Positions 33,459-46,000 of a DNA stretch of 64,000 bases are shown here, piece after piece. Every line of letters begins with the position of its first letter. Position 1 is the stretch's first letter. The DNA lies in NCBI GenBank assembly GCA_011032825.1, contig JAADJZ010000002.1, forward strand, positions 1,550,001-1,614,000, given 5' to 3'. The translations under genes were made by a program, and so were the position numbers. The notes below the pieces were generated by a model. It was given only the letters and a program-made list of their open reading frames with translations, did no database searches and was not told the origin of the DNA. This stretch comes from Massariosphaeria phaeospora (taxonomy: Eukaryota; Ascomycota; Dothideomycetes; Pleosporales).

Positions 33459-36400
33459 ATGGCGCCTCAGGAGCTGCGGTATGATGGCCAGACGGTGGTG
33501 GTGACGGGTGCCGGGGGTGGGTTGGGGCGCGAGTATGCGGTATTTTTTGGGAGTCGCGGCGCGAGTGTTGTGGTGAATGATCTTGGGGGGAGTTTTAAGG
33601 GCGAGGGGAAGGGGTCGCAGGTGCGTTTTGTGGTTCTGCTCCGTGCTATAAGGTGTGTTGCGGTTGAGCTCGCAAGAACACGTCTGACATGTTTGGCATG
33701 CTTTGACGCTGGCTCACACTTGCGCCGGAGCCCTATCATCTCTCTTGCTTGTCACCTCTTACGTCCGTACGACTAACACGATGGGCAGGCCGCAGACAAG
33801 GTCGTCGACGAGATCCGGTCAGCAGGCGGAAAGGCGGTTGCGAACTACGACTCGGTCGAGAATGGCGATGCCATCATCAAGACGGCCATTGACAACTTCG
33901 GGCGCGTGGATGTGCTGATCAACAATGCGGGAATTCTGCGCGACGTCAGCTTCAAGAACATCAAGCAGCAGGACTGGGACCTGATCATGGCCGTTCACCT
34001 CAACGGAGCGTACAAGTGTGCCCATGCCGCATGGCCGTACTTCAGGAAACAGAAGTACGGTCGGCTGATAAGCACTGCTTCCGCCGCGGGCTTGTTTGGC
34101 TCATTCGGCCAGACGAACTACTCTGGTAAGAAGCTCGCCGTCGGCTTCCAAGGCAATCATGCTAACAGTCGCAGCTGCCAAGCTCGCTCTCGTCGGCTTC
34201 ACAGAAACGCTGGCAAAAGAAGGTCTGAAATATAACATCCTATGCAATGTCATCGCCCCCATCGCCGCTAGTCGGATGACCGAGACCGTCATGCCTCCAG
34301 ATGTCCTCGGAAAGCTAAAGCCCGAATGGATCGTACCGCTCGTCGCTGTCCTCACCCACAAGTCCTCTACCGAGACCGGATCGATATACGAGGCGGGCGG
34401 GGGCCACATTGCTAAGCTCAGGTGGGAACGGTCCAAGGGAGCTTTCCTGAAGCAGGACGATACTCTGACGCCTGGCGCCCTTGCGGCGAAGTGGAAGGAT
34501 GTAGTGGACTTCACCAACGCCGAACATCCACAGGGGCCTGGTAATGCGCTCAAGATTCTCGAAACTGCAAGCGCACTACCGCCGAACAACCCTGGCGAGA
34601 AACTTGACTTTAAAGATAAAGTCGTGCTTGTCACTGGAGGAGGTGGAGGGTAGGTACCAAGGTCATTTTCCGCGGATTCAATACTGACAATTTTAGTCTC
34701 GGTCGCGCATACGCCCTTCTATTTTCCAAGCTTGGCGCAAAACTGGTCATCAACGATCTCGTAAACCCAGACACTGTTGTTCAGGAAATCCAAAAACTGG
34801 GCGGCAAGGCGGTTGGTAACAAGGCCAACGTTGTGGATGGCGAAGCCGTAATCAAGGGTGCCATTGACGCTTATGGCCGCATCGACGTCCTGGTCAACAA
34901 TGCCGGTATCCTCCGCGACAAGGCTTTCAACAATATGGATGACAAACTGTGGAACGATATCCTCTCAGTACATCTCCACGGAACATATGCTTGCTCCAAG
35001 GCGGCTTGGCCCTATTTCTTGAAGCAAAAGTATGGCCGCATCATCAATACTACCTCGACTAGCGGAATCTACGGTAACTTTGGCCAGGCTAACTATGCTG
35101 CGGCCAAGGCCGGTATCCTCGGATTTTCCAAGTCTCTTGCGCTTGAGGGCAAGAAGAACAACATCTTTGTCAACACTATCGCACCTAACGCCGGCACTCA
35201 AATGACCCGGACCATCATGCCAGAGGAGATGGTCCAGGCCCTTAAGCCTGATTACGTCGCTCCCTTGGTCGTACTTCTCGGCTCCGACAAGGCTCCTGAG
35301 CCCACCAACGGACTGTATGAGTGCGGCATGGGATGGTTTGCTGCTACTAGGTGGCAACGTACTGGCGGCCATGGATTCCCTGTGGACGTTAAGCTTACCC
35401 CTGAGGCCGTGCTCGAGCAGTGGCAGAAGATCAACAACTTCGATGATGGCCGTGCTGATCATCCATTTGACAATGCTAGCGGCCTGAAGAGCATCATGGC
35501 CAATATCGAGAATACAAGCAAGGGTAAGAAAGAGAAGAAGGGGAACCCCGATATCCTGAAGGCCATCGAGTCGGCGAAAGCTGCTAAAGCTCAAGGCACA
35601 CCGTTTGAGTATGATGATCGAGATGTCATCCTTTACAGTAAGTGTTTATGCTGTTGAGTAGAGCTTGGCATATGCTAACGGACCACAGATCTCGGCGTTG
35701 GTGCCAAGCGTACCGACCTTCCATTCGTATTCGAAGGCGACGACAACTTCCAAGTCCTTCCCACTTTCGGTGTCATCCCCCCCTTCAACGCCGAGGCTCC
35801 ATTCTCCATAAGCGATGTCGTGCCAAACTTTTCAATGATGATGCTCCTCCACGGCGAACAATTCCTTGAGATCCGCAAATTCCCTATCCCGACCGAGGCC
35901 AAGCTTGTCACATACCCCAAGCTCATCGAAGTCGTGGACAAGGGTGCCGCCGGCATTGTCGTTACTGGCAGCACGACTAAGGACGCTAACACTGGCGAGG
36001 ACATCTTCTACAACGAATCCACCGTCTTCGTCCGCGGCTCCGGCGGCTTCGGCGGCCCCTCCAAAGGCAGCGACCGCGGCGCCTCGACCGCCGTGCACAA
36101 GCCCCCAAAACGCGCCCCCGACGCCATCGTCGAGGAGAAAACCACCGAGGAGCAAGCCGCCGTGTACCGGCTCTCGGGCGACCGTAACCCGCTGCACATC
36201 GACCCGGAGTTCTCTAAAGTCGGCGGCTTCAAGGTGCCCATCCTGCACGGCCTGTGCTTCTTTGGCATCGCGGGCAAGCACGTGCTGCAGAAGTTTGGGC
36301 CGTATAAGAATATCAAGGTGCGCTTTGCCGGCACGGTGCTGCCGGGCCAGACGCTGAGGACCGAGATGTGGAAGGTGGGGAATACGGTGGTGTTTCAGGT

Positions 36401-36476
36401 CAAGGTGGTGGAGACGGGGAAGTTAGCGATTAGTGGGGCGGGGGCGGAGTTGTTGGGTGGGGGGAGTAAGTTGTAG
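33459..36476 (+). CDS. FOX2: Peroxisomal multifunctional beta-oxidation enzyme (hydratase-dehydrogenase)
   Basis: Five exons: 33459-33620, 33789-34125, 34175-34649, 34697-35637, 35689-36476; 900 aa. Two short-chain dehydrogenase domains come in tandem. The first has [14 protein letters not shown] and active site Y-S-A-A-K; the second has [14 protein letters not shown] and Y-A-A-A-K. They are followed by a hotdog 2-enoyl-CoA hydratase-2 domain containing the [16 protein letters not shown] motif. The last three residues are SKL, a canonical PTS1 peroxisomal signal. The protein performs the D-specific hydration and dehydrogenation of enoyl-CoA in peroxisomal fatty-acid oxidation. Intron 1 (168 nt) is longer than the others (47-51 nt). 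Two CCTCGG boxes upstream suggest induction by fatty acids. Confidence 0.96.
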
Positions 36477-37958
36477 GTTGATGTATGGATGGGTGAACGT
36501 TAAGTGGGTGTGTGAAGAAAAGGCTTGACAGCTGGCTCGAGTTGAGTTACCTGGGATGTTTATTTGAAGCGCGTATCGGCTGAAGGCTTGGAAGCTGTTG
36601 TTTTATAGATGTATGTATGTTAGTGCTATAGCAAATTTCTTTTGCCCGTCTAGTCATTTGTTTTGCTCCTTATGTCTCTCTGTTTGTCTGTCGGTCTACC
36701 TGCCTACTTTTTCTACCTCTTGGGTAGGCCAAAGCATCTATCTAGTTGATTGGAGAGGTGTGTTCGTGCGTGTGCTTCATGTCGGACACTGGCTATTCGG
36801 TACGGACCTGCCTTCACAGTTGTCTATAATAGCGACTCGACTGAACGTAGCACAGTGTTTATAGAAGAAAACAATTCATGAGGTGGCAGGTATTGTATCA
36901 CCACAGTTCACAAAGAAAACCACACTGGCACGACATCGTCTAGTCAACGCAGCACTTAAGGACGAGATTGTGGCAATAGTAATAACGCCGTGCTAACTTC
37001 GAAAAAGCTAGTCGCGTCTTGCGTAGGGTAATGTCGGATTAGGAGCTAGATGTTTACGTGTGCGCGTGTTTGGTACCATCGGATTGATTGGAAGTCCCTG
37101 TCTCAAGGCGGACTAATTTCAAGAGCTAATCTGTCTCAGACACTTCGCAAGGCCCGACTAGACAGCCGGCCAATGATGCATTTAGTTAGGCGATAAGATA
37201 AGGGGTTGGACTCTGTGTATAGCGTGGCGCAGTTTGAGCAAATCCATTCACCCTGCTTAGTACTTACAGGAGGCCATAAGGGAGCGACAGCACGCCCCCT
37301 TGTGAACAACGCCCAGCAACTTCAAACGCGCACGTGTCGTCAGCGAATCCAATGCAGACGAAGAGTATAGGGAGTAAACTTTTCCGCCTTCCGAGTATGG
37401 CTCCGAGCCCCTGTAAGTGTTGTCAACAGTACGCATTCAAAGGGCCCCCAACTGATCTGGACCAACATCTGATCTAACTCCACCCCACACCACACCACGC
37501 CACTTTTGCTAACCAGACCTACCCAGCTCCCAGTCCCGCAAGCACGCGCCTCAGACTAAAGACCGCAGATTGCACGCGTGTGGCGTGTCAGGCTGCGCAC
37601 GACTGGCTGGAGGTGCGGAGCTAAGCTGAGCTGCGGAGCGTGTTACTCGGACATGATTGCTTTCGGCATTAGGGTAGTGATGATAACACTGGCGGGGACA
37701 GGGACAAGGGCAAGGTTGGGGGTTGCTGGAGTCATCATTGTCATGTGTGCCAGGACGTTGCAAGGTTGAAAGTATTGTTGTTGTTGTTGTTGTTAGTTTG
37801 ACCCAACCCATAGCTCAAAGTGCACTCCTACTCGTCTTCTCGTGTGGTACTCAATAGTAGCTCAGATTTCCCTTGTATCTCAAGAGCAGTCACACCCTCC
37901 CACGGCCAGAACAGTACAGCACCAGCATTAGCCTCCCTCCGCGTGTTTGCAAGTTAAG
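36477..37958. other. Convergent spacer, Fox2 to MYND gene
   Basis: About 1.5 kb with no supported gene. It contains TGTATG-rich and TCTGTCTG-type simple sequence near 36600-36720 and a TTG run at about 37777-37795. Confidence 0.5.
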
Positions 37959-38381
37959 TTAAGTTTCAGTTTGACTGCTCTGCTCAGGTATCAAACTACG
38001 CTCAGTCAGTTTCCACCCAACCACCCACTTCTCAAAGTTCAAACATACCTGCCACTTCTGCAACCCTCGATCCCTAGCTCCCTTCGCGCTCGCCGTCGAC
38101 CGGCTTTCCATCTTCGGCTCATGCGCTTTCGTGTACGCTTGCGCCAGGCTGGCACAGACCTTTTTGTGCACTTTGAAAGCGGCCTTTTGGCAGTCTTTGG
38201 TGCAGTAAGAGACGCTGTGGCATTTAAGACATTGCTTCAGCGAGGCTGGCGATTGGCCACATTGGGCACATGCGGAAGGCGGTTGGGGCGCTGGCGCCGT
38301 TGATGATGCCGATGATGATGCTTCTGGCGGTGTTATCGTTGGGCTCGCAGCGGCGTTGTCCGGTTCTGACGAGTTGGCCAT
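37959..38381 (-). CDS. MYND-type zinc finger protein
   Basis: An uninterrupted ORF of 140 aa from an ATG at 38381. A Ser/Ala/Pro-rich N-terminus of 37 residues precedes a complete MYND finger: C38-x2-C41-x9-C51-x2-C54-x5-C60-x3-C64-x7-H72-x3-C76. MYND fingers bind Pro-rich peptides and occur in transcriptional co-regulators and in many small fungal proteins of unknown role. After the finger comes a basic linker and GLQKWQ. A good splice donor (CAG/GTATGT) follows the WQ codons, so the true C-terminus might lie in a further exon downstream that I could not place. The listed stop assumes no splicing. Confidence 0.7.
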   Translation of the reverse strand: MANSSEPDNAAASPTITPPEASSSASSTAPAPQPPSACAQCGQSPASLKQCLKCHSVSYCTKDCQKAAFKVHKKVCASLAQAYTKAHEPKMESRSTASAKGARDRGLQKWQVCLNFEKWVVGWKLTERSLIPEQSSQTET

Positions 38382-40013
38382 GACCGACTGTATGGGTACT
38401 ATTCCGTGTGTTTTTGCGCTGTGATGTCGTTTTGCTCGTCGTCCTTGATACTGTACGGGTACGGAATAGATGGGTTGAGTTTAGGACTTTTTGCGAGTGA
38501 ACGCTAAACAGAACAAGCGAGAGTCTAAACTCCTTTGGGTCATTAGTGCGTTTTCGTCATGCTAAAGCAGAGAAAGTTTCGCAAAGCTCAAACTTGCTGC
38601 GGAGAGCCTCATTTGTTTGCAGCGTAAGCTGAGTGGGTGTTTCGTTTTGTGGAGTCTCTCAGATACAACTCATCCAGGTCCTTCTTCATCTCACAGTGGA
38701 TTCGTTGCACTCAGTGGAACTACGAAGAATGGTAGCAATATTTCTGACTGAACAGATTATCGGGTATGCTCCTGTCCGGTTGACATTTCGTGTAGAGTGG
38801 ATTTGGCAGGGCGTGAAGAGGGGACAAGACCTATGGCTCGAAGAAGGGAGATTACAAGTCTAAAGGGTGGCCAGAGACGAGAAAAAAATGAAGGATGCGA
38901 CAACCCAAGTTCAGGCAGTCGGGAAGAGAGAAAGGGGCGGGGTTTAAAGCGAGTATTAAGCAGGCTATACCTTCTCGATCCCAACCTACTAGACAGTTCG
39001 GGAAGAATGGTCCATGCGTTGTTACATTCACTGGTAAAAATCCTCTACTGGGTAGTAACTCGGTTCGCTCCTCGTATGAGATGGAGACAGTATTTGCTGC
39101 TCGATGCCGCACGAACAGGACGACTTCATGACTTTGCTTCTGAGTGTCTACCGATATCAGGTACTTTGTCGGCTATAAGTGTAGATGCAGCTCGCTATGG
39201 GGAAATTATAAAAAGGATTACTGTTCTGAAGTAGCAAGGGAGAGGCTTGAACATGGTTCTTATTGAGTTTTACTCTTTTTACACACGGGGGAAGCCTGCA
39301 TTGGATCCTCAACCTTAATTACGTTCAATGTGTTGGCTTTGAGACTATAGATAAAGAGAAGGTCCCAAGACAAGCGCTAGCAGCTCAATGAGACCAACAG
39401 TCATGGTTTAGTGCTATCTTAAGTTTCATGTCCGGGTAATCGTGCGCCTGAGCAGTGAGCACTTCCGCATTGCTCATCAAACTCATCATCCAAGATTCTC
39501 CGACACGTAGTTTGAGCGAGTAGAAAGACCTCTTTCTGCACGACTCTACTCGTTTGCGGCCCTATGCCCTGTCAGCCAAAGACATGGCAGAAGGGAACAT
39601 TATGTCGTTGAACCTACAATCCTTTTTTATCTTTTGTGCAGCCGCCCTCGTAGCTGTGCTTCCGCATTTGCGAATAGGATTCTAGGATGCTTCTACCTCG
39701 TGTCTTCCCGTTTGCGCTCAGTAGAGCGGTAAATCCGTTTGGCGGGGCCACGTGGCAAGTTCGTAGAACCACGCCTCTTTCGTACTGGGAGTGCGGCTGT
39801 CTCAAGATGATCAGTCGGCCCCAAGACTGGTAGAACGGAGGAATTTGTGTTTCAATGCGTCGGTGTACTTGAGGGTATGGCTGGCATCGGAGGAGTACGG
39901 TGGGAAGAGCCTGCAGCTGGAAGAGGGAACGAATGAGGATGTTCATTCCTTGGTCCGAGATGGGAAGCAAGTCCCGCGTCATCGCTTTCCTGCTATCGTC
40001 AGACGCCGAAAAC

Positions 40014-40271
40014 TTAGAGCTTGCACGCTCGATACTGAGTACTGACACTGTTGCTATGAGAAGCATCATGGGTGAGTCCAGTGAGTCCAGTGAGTTCGAG
40101 AATAGGCGATATGTACTCATTGAACAAAGCCGCTCGTTCCTCAGAATGCCGTGCTTCGAGTGCTTCGCGTTCGGTCGATTGCTTCTCCTGGAGCTTCATC
40201 TGTCTTTCGCCGCGTTCTACCCACTGCTGTACGAGCCGTTGTTCTGGTGCTTCATTGTTATTGAGGCTCAT
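40014..40271 (-). CDS. Possible small coiled-coil protein (doubtful)
   Basis: 85 codons from an ATG at 40271 (MSLNNNEAPEQRLVQQW). Residues about 15-50 are rich in Glu/Arg/Gln with a heptad-like pattern (QMKLQEKQSTEREALEARH), as in real coiled coils. The segment LTGLTG near the end comes from a short DNA repeat. No family is recognised. The ORF could be a fragment of a longer gene that has lost frame. Confidence 0.3.
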   Translation of the reverse strand: MSLNNNEAPEQRLVQQWVERGERQMKLQEKQSTEREALEARHSEERAALFNEYISPILELTGLTGLTHDASHSNSVSTQYRACKL

Positions 40272-41410
40272 ACTGTCAATCTAGCTCTCGCTGGATGTCG
40301 TGGGTAGCAGAGATGAAAATTGCGTGTGAAAAGATGCAGGAGGCATGAAAGTAATGCCACGCTCCGCTGTAATCTAGGCGAAAATTTCAATACTAGATAG
40401 CTTCAGCTGGGTACCGTAAGCATAATCACCCCCCGTCTCCGGAAGCGTTTCATCGTTATGTAGGTCCCTGGTAATCTGCACATAGCGGCCATGGAGAAAA
40501 TAAGAAAAGAAGGGCTCGTGCTCTAAGCTAGGCCGTGTGGATACAGCCGTGGCGGGCAAAGATCAGGTGTAGTCTTGGACTAGCCTTGCGAGAACGAAAT
40601 AGAGCCGATGGCTGGAACACGAGTCGACGGCGTTGGCACTTGTGTGCTGGGAGGAGCAGCCGGAAAACCCCTTCACGTCGCGTCACCCAGGTCGGAAGGG
40701 TTGTGCGGTTTGCCAAGGTAAACGAAAATCGGCAGTGCGGCGAGCGCGGCCCCGAACGTGTTCTGCGGCCGCTATCAACGCGCTATGGATCCCAAAACAG
40801 CGTTGTCGGAACGCGCAAGGATCTCGTCGTATTGGTTGAGGCTTTCTGTGACGGCTAATATCAAGGTAGTTGATGACAGCGGGGGAAGCTAATCCAGTAT
40901 TATAAAATGCGCGTCGTCGTTGGTCCGTCGAGACTGAGGGTGGCGTTTGGGCATGGCTTGGTGATCAATCTTGCATATTGCACCCATGTCTAATCACAAT
41001 CTGGGGCGACCTCGGTGGGAGAGGACAGTACAGAGCACGCTATATTCCAACATAAAACCGAATAAGCTTAGTCGTGGCTAGCGATGCGATGCAGCTTGCT
41101 AAGGTTGGCTCAGCAGGAACAGCACGGCGCTTCTAGTTAGGAAAGATTGGAGCCAAAGCAAGGAACCCCCGCTTATGAGAAATTCTATAAATGAAGTTAG
41201 CTTTTATACCACTATGACGAAAAACAATGTCAGACATACAGTTTCTTTGTTCCTGAGATCGTGATCTTAACAGGAACGCGTGAATCCGCGAAGCGAGCAA
41301 AACAGCCCGAGCAGTTCATGGTGTCGATATTGGCCTATCTGCACAAAGTAGAGAAGCAAGGGTCATGATAGACTACAACGGAGACTGGAGAGATGCGGCG
41401 GAAGATGAGG

Positions 41411-41668
41411 TAGAGAATGCGAGGAAGACTGAGCGGAGAACGCGGTGGAGAACGCGAGGAGAATCGAGCGGAGTATGCGAGAAGAACTGAGATTAATTAA
41501 ACAGAGAATGCGAGGAGAACCAAGGAAAACAGTCAAGCGAAGAATAGGACAATAGTTAAGAAATACTAAGCGGAGAATAGGAGGAGAATTGCGGAGAAAT
41601 GGTGGAGAAATGGAGGAGAAATGGCGGAGATTCAGAGGAGATTCGGAGGAGATTCAAGGAGAATGCGG
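41411..41668. repeat. Degenerate 11-bp purine minisatellite (GGAGAA-based)
   Basis: About twenty GGAGAA/GGAGAT cores recur at mostly 10-12 bp spacing. The cleanest part, 41571-41668, has units such as GGAGAAATGGT, GGAGAAATGGA, GGAGAAATGGC and GGAGATTCGGA. The plus strand is almost all purine over long stretches. No ORF explains the period. Confidence 0.85.
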
Positions 41669-42063
41669 TCGGACAAACCTTCTGCCGAAATCACGTGACT
41701 GACACATTCAAAGCCCCCAGCCAATCAAAAGCTGAGAATCCGATTTGAGCACGAATCAAACGTAGTCAAAATCAGCATGCCTGCTTTTGGGGAGGGAGAA
41801 ATGGAGCTTGACATTATTGCTTCGCAAGCTAGAGTGTACGTAGTTCTAAATAGATTATAGATTCTTTTTTCTGATTTGACTCAAGCTACTAAGTCAAGAT
41901 TCTTTCGAAGTATCGTGATCATGAGATAATATAAGGATTCTTACAGCTTCTGCAGAGTGGATGCATGGGATAAGTAGTATGAGAGATGTGAAGAACTCCG
42001 AACAATTCACTACATACAGTAGCACACCCACTCCCAACACAGCAAGCTACTAATCCTCACGCA

Positions 42064-43017
42064 TTATATCTCCACTACCACAGCCGGATAGCTGTCCCTG
42101 AGCCCGCGCCCACCCACCGCCGCGGCATTCACCAGCGTCGTCCCACCCATTCTCTTCCTTCCCGTCCCCCAATACCACGCCCACACCATTGCCCACGCGA
42201 CCGCCATACCCACCACTCTGCCAACCCCCATATCTCCCCTGACCACCCCATCAAACGCACACTGCACATAATCCCACCCGACCTCTTCCCTCCCCACACC
42301 CTCGTGAATGTGGCCAAACACCGCGAGCCTGGGCTTCACGCTCCACAGCTCCTTGCCCAGGTACCCGCACCCATTCCCCCTGAAGTCAAGATGGCCTTTC
42401 GGCGGGCCATGCGCGAGCACGATGTCCGTGCCGCGCGGCACACAGTCCGTCCAGACGTCGACGTCGCGCGCGTGCTGGAACGCCCACTTGCCGTAGCGCG
42501 GCGTCAGTGGCGAGCCGTAGATGCGGACGAGCCGGCCGCGCACGTTGACTGCTACGGTCGTGCGTTCCAAGTACACGACGTCGCCCCAGTGCATGTCGTC
42601 CGCCGTGGCGCCGGCGCGGAGACCGCCTACGCGCTCGGGATGCTGCGCTGCGAAGCTGCGGTCGAGAAGGCCGTCGTGATTGCCCGCGATGACGAACTTG
42701 TGCGCGTGCGGGAGGGAGCGCAGCCAGGTGAGCTGGGCGTGGAGTTCGGCGAAGGTGCCGTGGTTGGTGAGGTCGCCGGTGTGTACGAGAATGTCGCCGG
42801 GGGGGACGTCCGGGGTGGTAGTATGCGTGTCGGAGATGCAGACGACTCTGATGGTGGTGGAGGAGCTAGGGGGCGCAGAGGAAATGGGCGGCTGGTGGGT
42901 GTACAGCCAAGTTGCGAGGAAGAGGGCTGGTTGTTTTCGAAAGGCGGTCCAGGGTGTGAGAGGTGCCGGGTGTAAAAGGTTAGTCGGTGGGAGGATGTAT
43001 TTTGATGTCGCTGCCAT
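42064..43017 (-). CDS. Calcineurin-like metallophosphoesterase
   Basis: A single exon of 317 aa from an ATG at 43017 (MAATSKYILPP); the frame is open upstream but without an ATG. The metal-binding motifs are in order: D63-T-H65 in CISDTHT, G81-D82 in VHTGDLTNHG, G112-N-H-D115 in VIAGNHDGLLD, then LAHGPPKGHLD and FGHIHEG. This matches the fungal metallophosphoesterase-domain family related to rhamnogalacturonase B/MPPED-type proteins. They hydrolyse phosphoesters with two bound metals; the substrate is unknown. An N-terminal hydrophobic stretch (ALFLATWLY) and a C-terminal one (VVGMAVAWAMVWAWYWG) suggest membrane association. GC content at third positions is high. Confidence 0.9.
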   Translation of the reverse strand: MAATSKYILPPTNLLHPAPLTPWTAFRKQPALFLATWLYTHQPPISSAPPSSSTTIRVVCISDTHTTTPDVPPGDILVHTGDLTNHGTFAELHAQLTWLRSLPHAHKFVIAGNHDGLLDRSFAAQHPERVGGLRAGATADDMHWGDVVYLERTTVAVNVRGRLVRIYGSPLTPRYGKWAFQHARDVDVWTDCVPRGTDIVLAHGPPKGHLDFRGNGCGYLGKELWSVKPRLAVFGHIHEGVGREEVGWDYVQCAFDGVVRGDMGVGRVVGMAVAWAMVWAWYWGTGRKRMGGTTLVNAAAVGGRGLRDSYPAVVVEI

Positions 43018-46000
43018 GTTGGTTGAACTCGGATTCAGTCTGAACAACGCTTTCTCAGTATTTGAAGGTGTGGTCTCTGTGCCACGGCATGGCCTGCGGT
43101 CGCGGTGACTAAAAGGTGGCTTCTATAACAATTAGGCAGCAGCAAGTACGACATCTGCGTCCCTTGGTTCTAAATAGCTTACTCTGCAATATAGCCATAG
43201 GCATCGTGTTTGTTTGGTAGGCAGTTGATACGTTAAGTTAGGAAAATTAAGCTGCGAAAAGTTTTGTGAATGTGATAGAATGTGGAAAGATTTCATCTGG
43301 CGCTTTAAATTTCTAGCGAGTTATATCTGGTTCATATTAGCCTTGCGTGCTTTCATAACGCATCGTTTCGATTCCAGTCCCAGTAGAGGCAACAACAACC
43401 ACGGTACGCACTGAGTGATGAGTCATCCCCAACGTGACAATGAAACGTATTCTGAAGTACCTCAACTGTATTGAGGCATTTTAAACTGCTGGAACACTGC
43501 CAAGCCCACCAAGAGTTGATAGGGGTTCAACAATGCCTACTGTTGACCGCTGTTACATTAATATGTCAGGGATCGAATGTAAGTAAAGAAAAACAGCGAC
43601 AACACTACAAATGAGATGTTTCAGTTTTAGGTTTGAGATTACCTACAAATAAACTATGGACGTCGGGCCTCGATGTCGGCCAGAAGCCAAGGGAGAGTCC
43701 GATTCATCACCTAAAAGGGAAGTGCTTCGCGGCGTTCAACACCAGGTTTTCATCTTCGCACTATTTTCACTTGACTAGCCACGCGAATATGAAGAGACGT
43801 TGCTAACGTACCTCGGAGTGTTAAGTAATAGTGCACTGGCAAATGCCTAGTCCACACAACCCTACCAGTGACCAGCTCGGATGTCTCCCGGATCGCCGCG
43901 ATCCTGCACGAGGCCGCTAGACCCTGCTTCAAGCGGACAGGAGATACACGAGACGCAAGGGACCCAGATCCAAGGCTGCTACGCGTACATTGCGTGGTGA
44001 TTGGTGCTGTGAACCATGAAGATGACATTGCCATGCTTTGGAACTTGGAAGGTTACTTCGTAGGCGCGATTTCTCGATAGCATGGGACCAAGATGACGTC
44101 GTTGTGCGTTATCCCCGGGTTGCTGTTCAGGGGTCCGGTGCTGACTGTCAGACGGCACGGTTGTCCGTGCAGCAATTGCCAATAGCGCAGATTGGGGCTC
44201 AAATCGGTGCCAGTTCGGCTCCGAAGGAAGGTTTGGAAGTCGAGCGGGCGGTCAGTGCGGAGTGCACTGCAGCTGAACCGTGCGGCGTACTCTCAAAGGG
44301 TACATAATGAGCTTGGGAGATATTAGAGTTAGGCGAATAGTCTAACATATCTGTAAACGAGCACTCAGAAATCTTCAAGCTTATGGAGAATTGGGTATCG
44401 ATGAGTGTCTGACCAAGTGCGTACTATGATAACTTCTTGCATGATTGAATGCATATTGGGTCTCAACGGTCTCTCATAAGCTCTTTGTTCAGTGTGTATA
44501 TGCGCAGATGGTCTGAGGTTTCTGGCACTCTCAAGAGCTTGGAAGATAGATGAAGTTATCACTTGCCTGATCCAAATACTCATGCTGCGCTCGGTACGTA
44601 CCGGGAAGCTATACATTGCAGTGCAGTTTGAGTTTTGAAATCCTTCCATCATGCATAGTTATTGCACGGCGTACGAAGTCGTCGTGGCAGACACAATGGC
44701 GTGTGATTTGGATCGAGACGATACAACCTATCTCTTTCAGGATTAGCATGCCAATGGTAGAATTTTTAGGGAGATTGTCAAGGCTGATAGCGGCCGTAGG
44801 ATTCTTAGTGGGTTGGAGTTGGACCCTGATCTCCAATACCCATACGCGCTAGACCCTTTCGGGCTCACGATAACGAGCCTGGCCGACGTTGGAGTCGCAA
44901 GATGAACATAATCCAAGGCTGCACGGTCCGTAGATAGCGGGCAACAGCGGAAAACGGCGTTCGCTCAGGTGGAGATGCACGATAAGCGACCCCGGGCGAA
45001 TCTAGAGTGGTGAGTTGTCTCTTCCCCGCAGGTTTTAACATTGTTCGCCTATGGTTAGGTCCATGTGTGTAGACACCGAACTCGCTCGCCTGTTCCCGGT
45101 GCCCGCACGTTCGAGATCATGCCACCTAGTAGGGTCTTGCGATTGCGGTCTAATTTAACCGGCGAACGTACTCGCTCCGAGCCGTTCATCGATTCGATGT
45201 TGATGGATGCGCGCTGGTTTACGTGGCAGGCCGAAGAGGTATGTAAGCAGCGGGGAAGGCCTTGGGATTGGGACCCTATTGATCGCAAACTGCAGCCTGG
45301 CTGGAGAGATAGACGAAAAGGCTTGTGTCGCTGCAACCCTGTCAGGGATCGAGCGTTTTCTTGCTGACCTCGTGACGCGGCCGGTTGGAAACGTGGATGA
45401 GATAAGTAAGACGCAAGGAAAGGCTCGGTTCTACAGAAGTCGGTCAACCACTGTCGCTGAATGCGGCTAGGATAGCCGGCTAATCATAGGTGTGTGGCAT
45501 ACTGACAGCAGACTGGTCGATTCCAAGCCTGGCATTCATGCCAGGCTGCAAGCTTAAACACCTCGCATGTGTAAAGGGCGGCCGACAAGAGTTTGTGAAT
45601 ATTATTCCATGGCAGGCTGGCCTACACACGGTGAATCACAGATACTTTTAACTGCGTTCGGCCGGTGGTCTGCGTAGTAGAGAGACTCTCGCGAGGCATT
45701 TAGAAGAGTTCCAAGTTTGGGTCTCCTCACGTGAACTCGTATACACCTGTGATGGCCGCGCAATTCTTTCTTATTAGCGGTGGTTCTGAGTCTTATTGCC
45801 GGACTGGCTCCGCAGTGGTGGTGCCATCAGGTCGTCGTCAGTCGAAGGGTGCAAACGCAACCCGAGTGTCGGTTGCAAGGAAGACCCCAAGCGGGACCAG
45901 ACACGGCCACTCGATGTATCGAGCTGCAGGCGTTGAGTACACGAAGGACGTCCCCTACCGCTCATTCGTGAACCGGGACGATGCGGTGGTGGATGAGGTG

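Larger units (their letters stand above)
38382..42063. other. 3.7-kb gene-poor region with a minisatellite
   Basis: No recognised gene. A short coiled-coil-like ORF (40014-40271) and an 11-bp purine minisatellite (41411-41668) are listed separately. A short GAGTCCAGT repeat sits near 40073-40094. Confidence 0.5.

Noticed and set aside
43330..43400. Possible tRNA (TTTCATAA loop followed by TTTCGATTCC)
   Set aside because: The putative T stem and acceptor stem do not pair, so it is not a tRNA as far as I can see.
45055..45470. Possible spliced gene with a GAG/GTATGT donor near 45237
   Set aside because: The available acceptors put the downstream coding-like stretch in the wrong frame, and no family similarity is evident.
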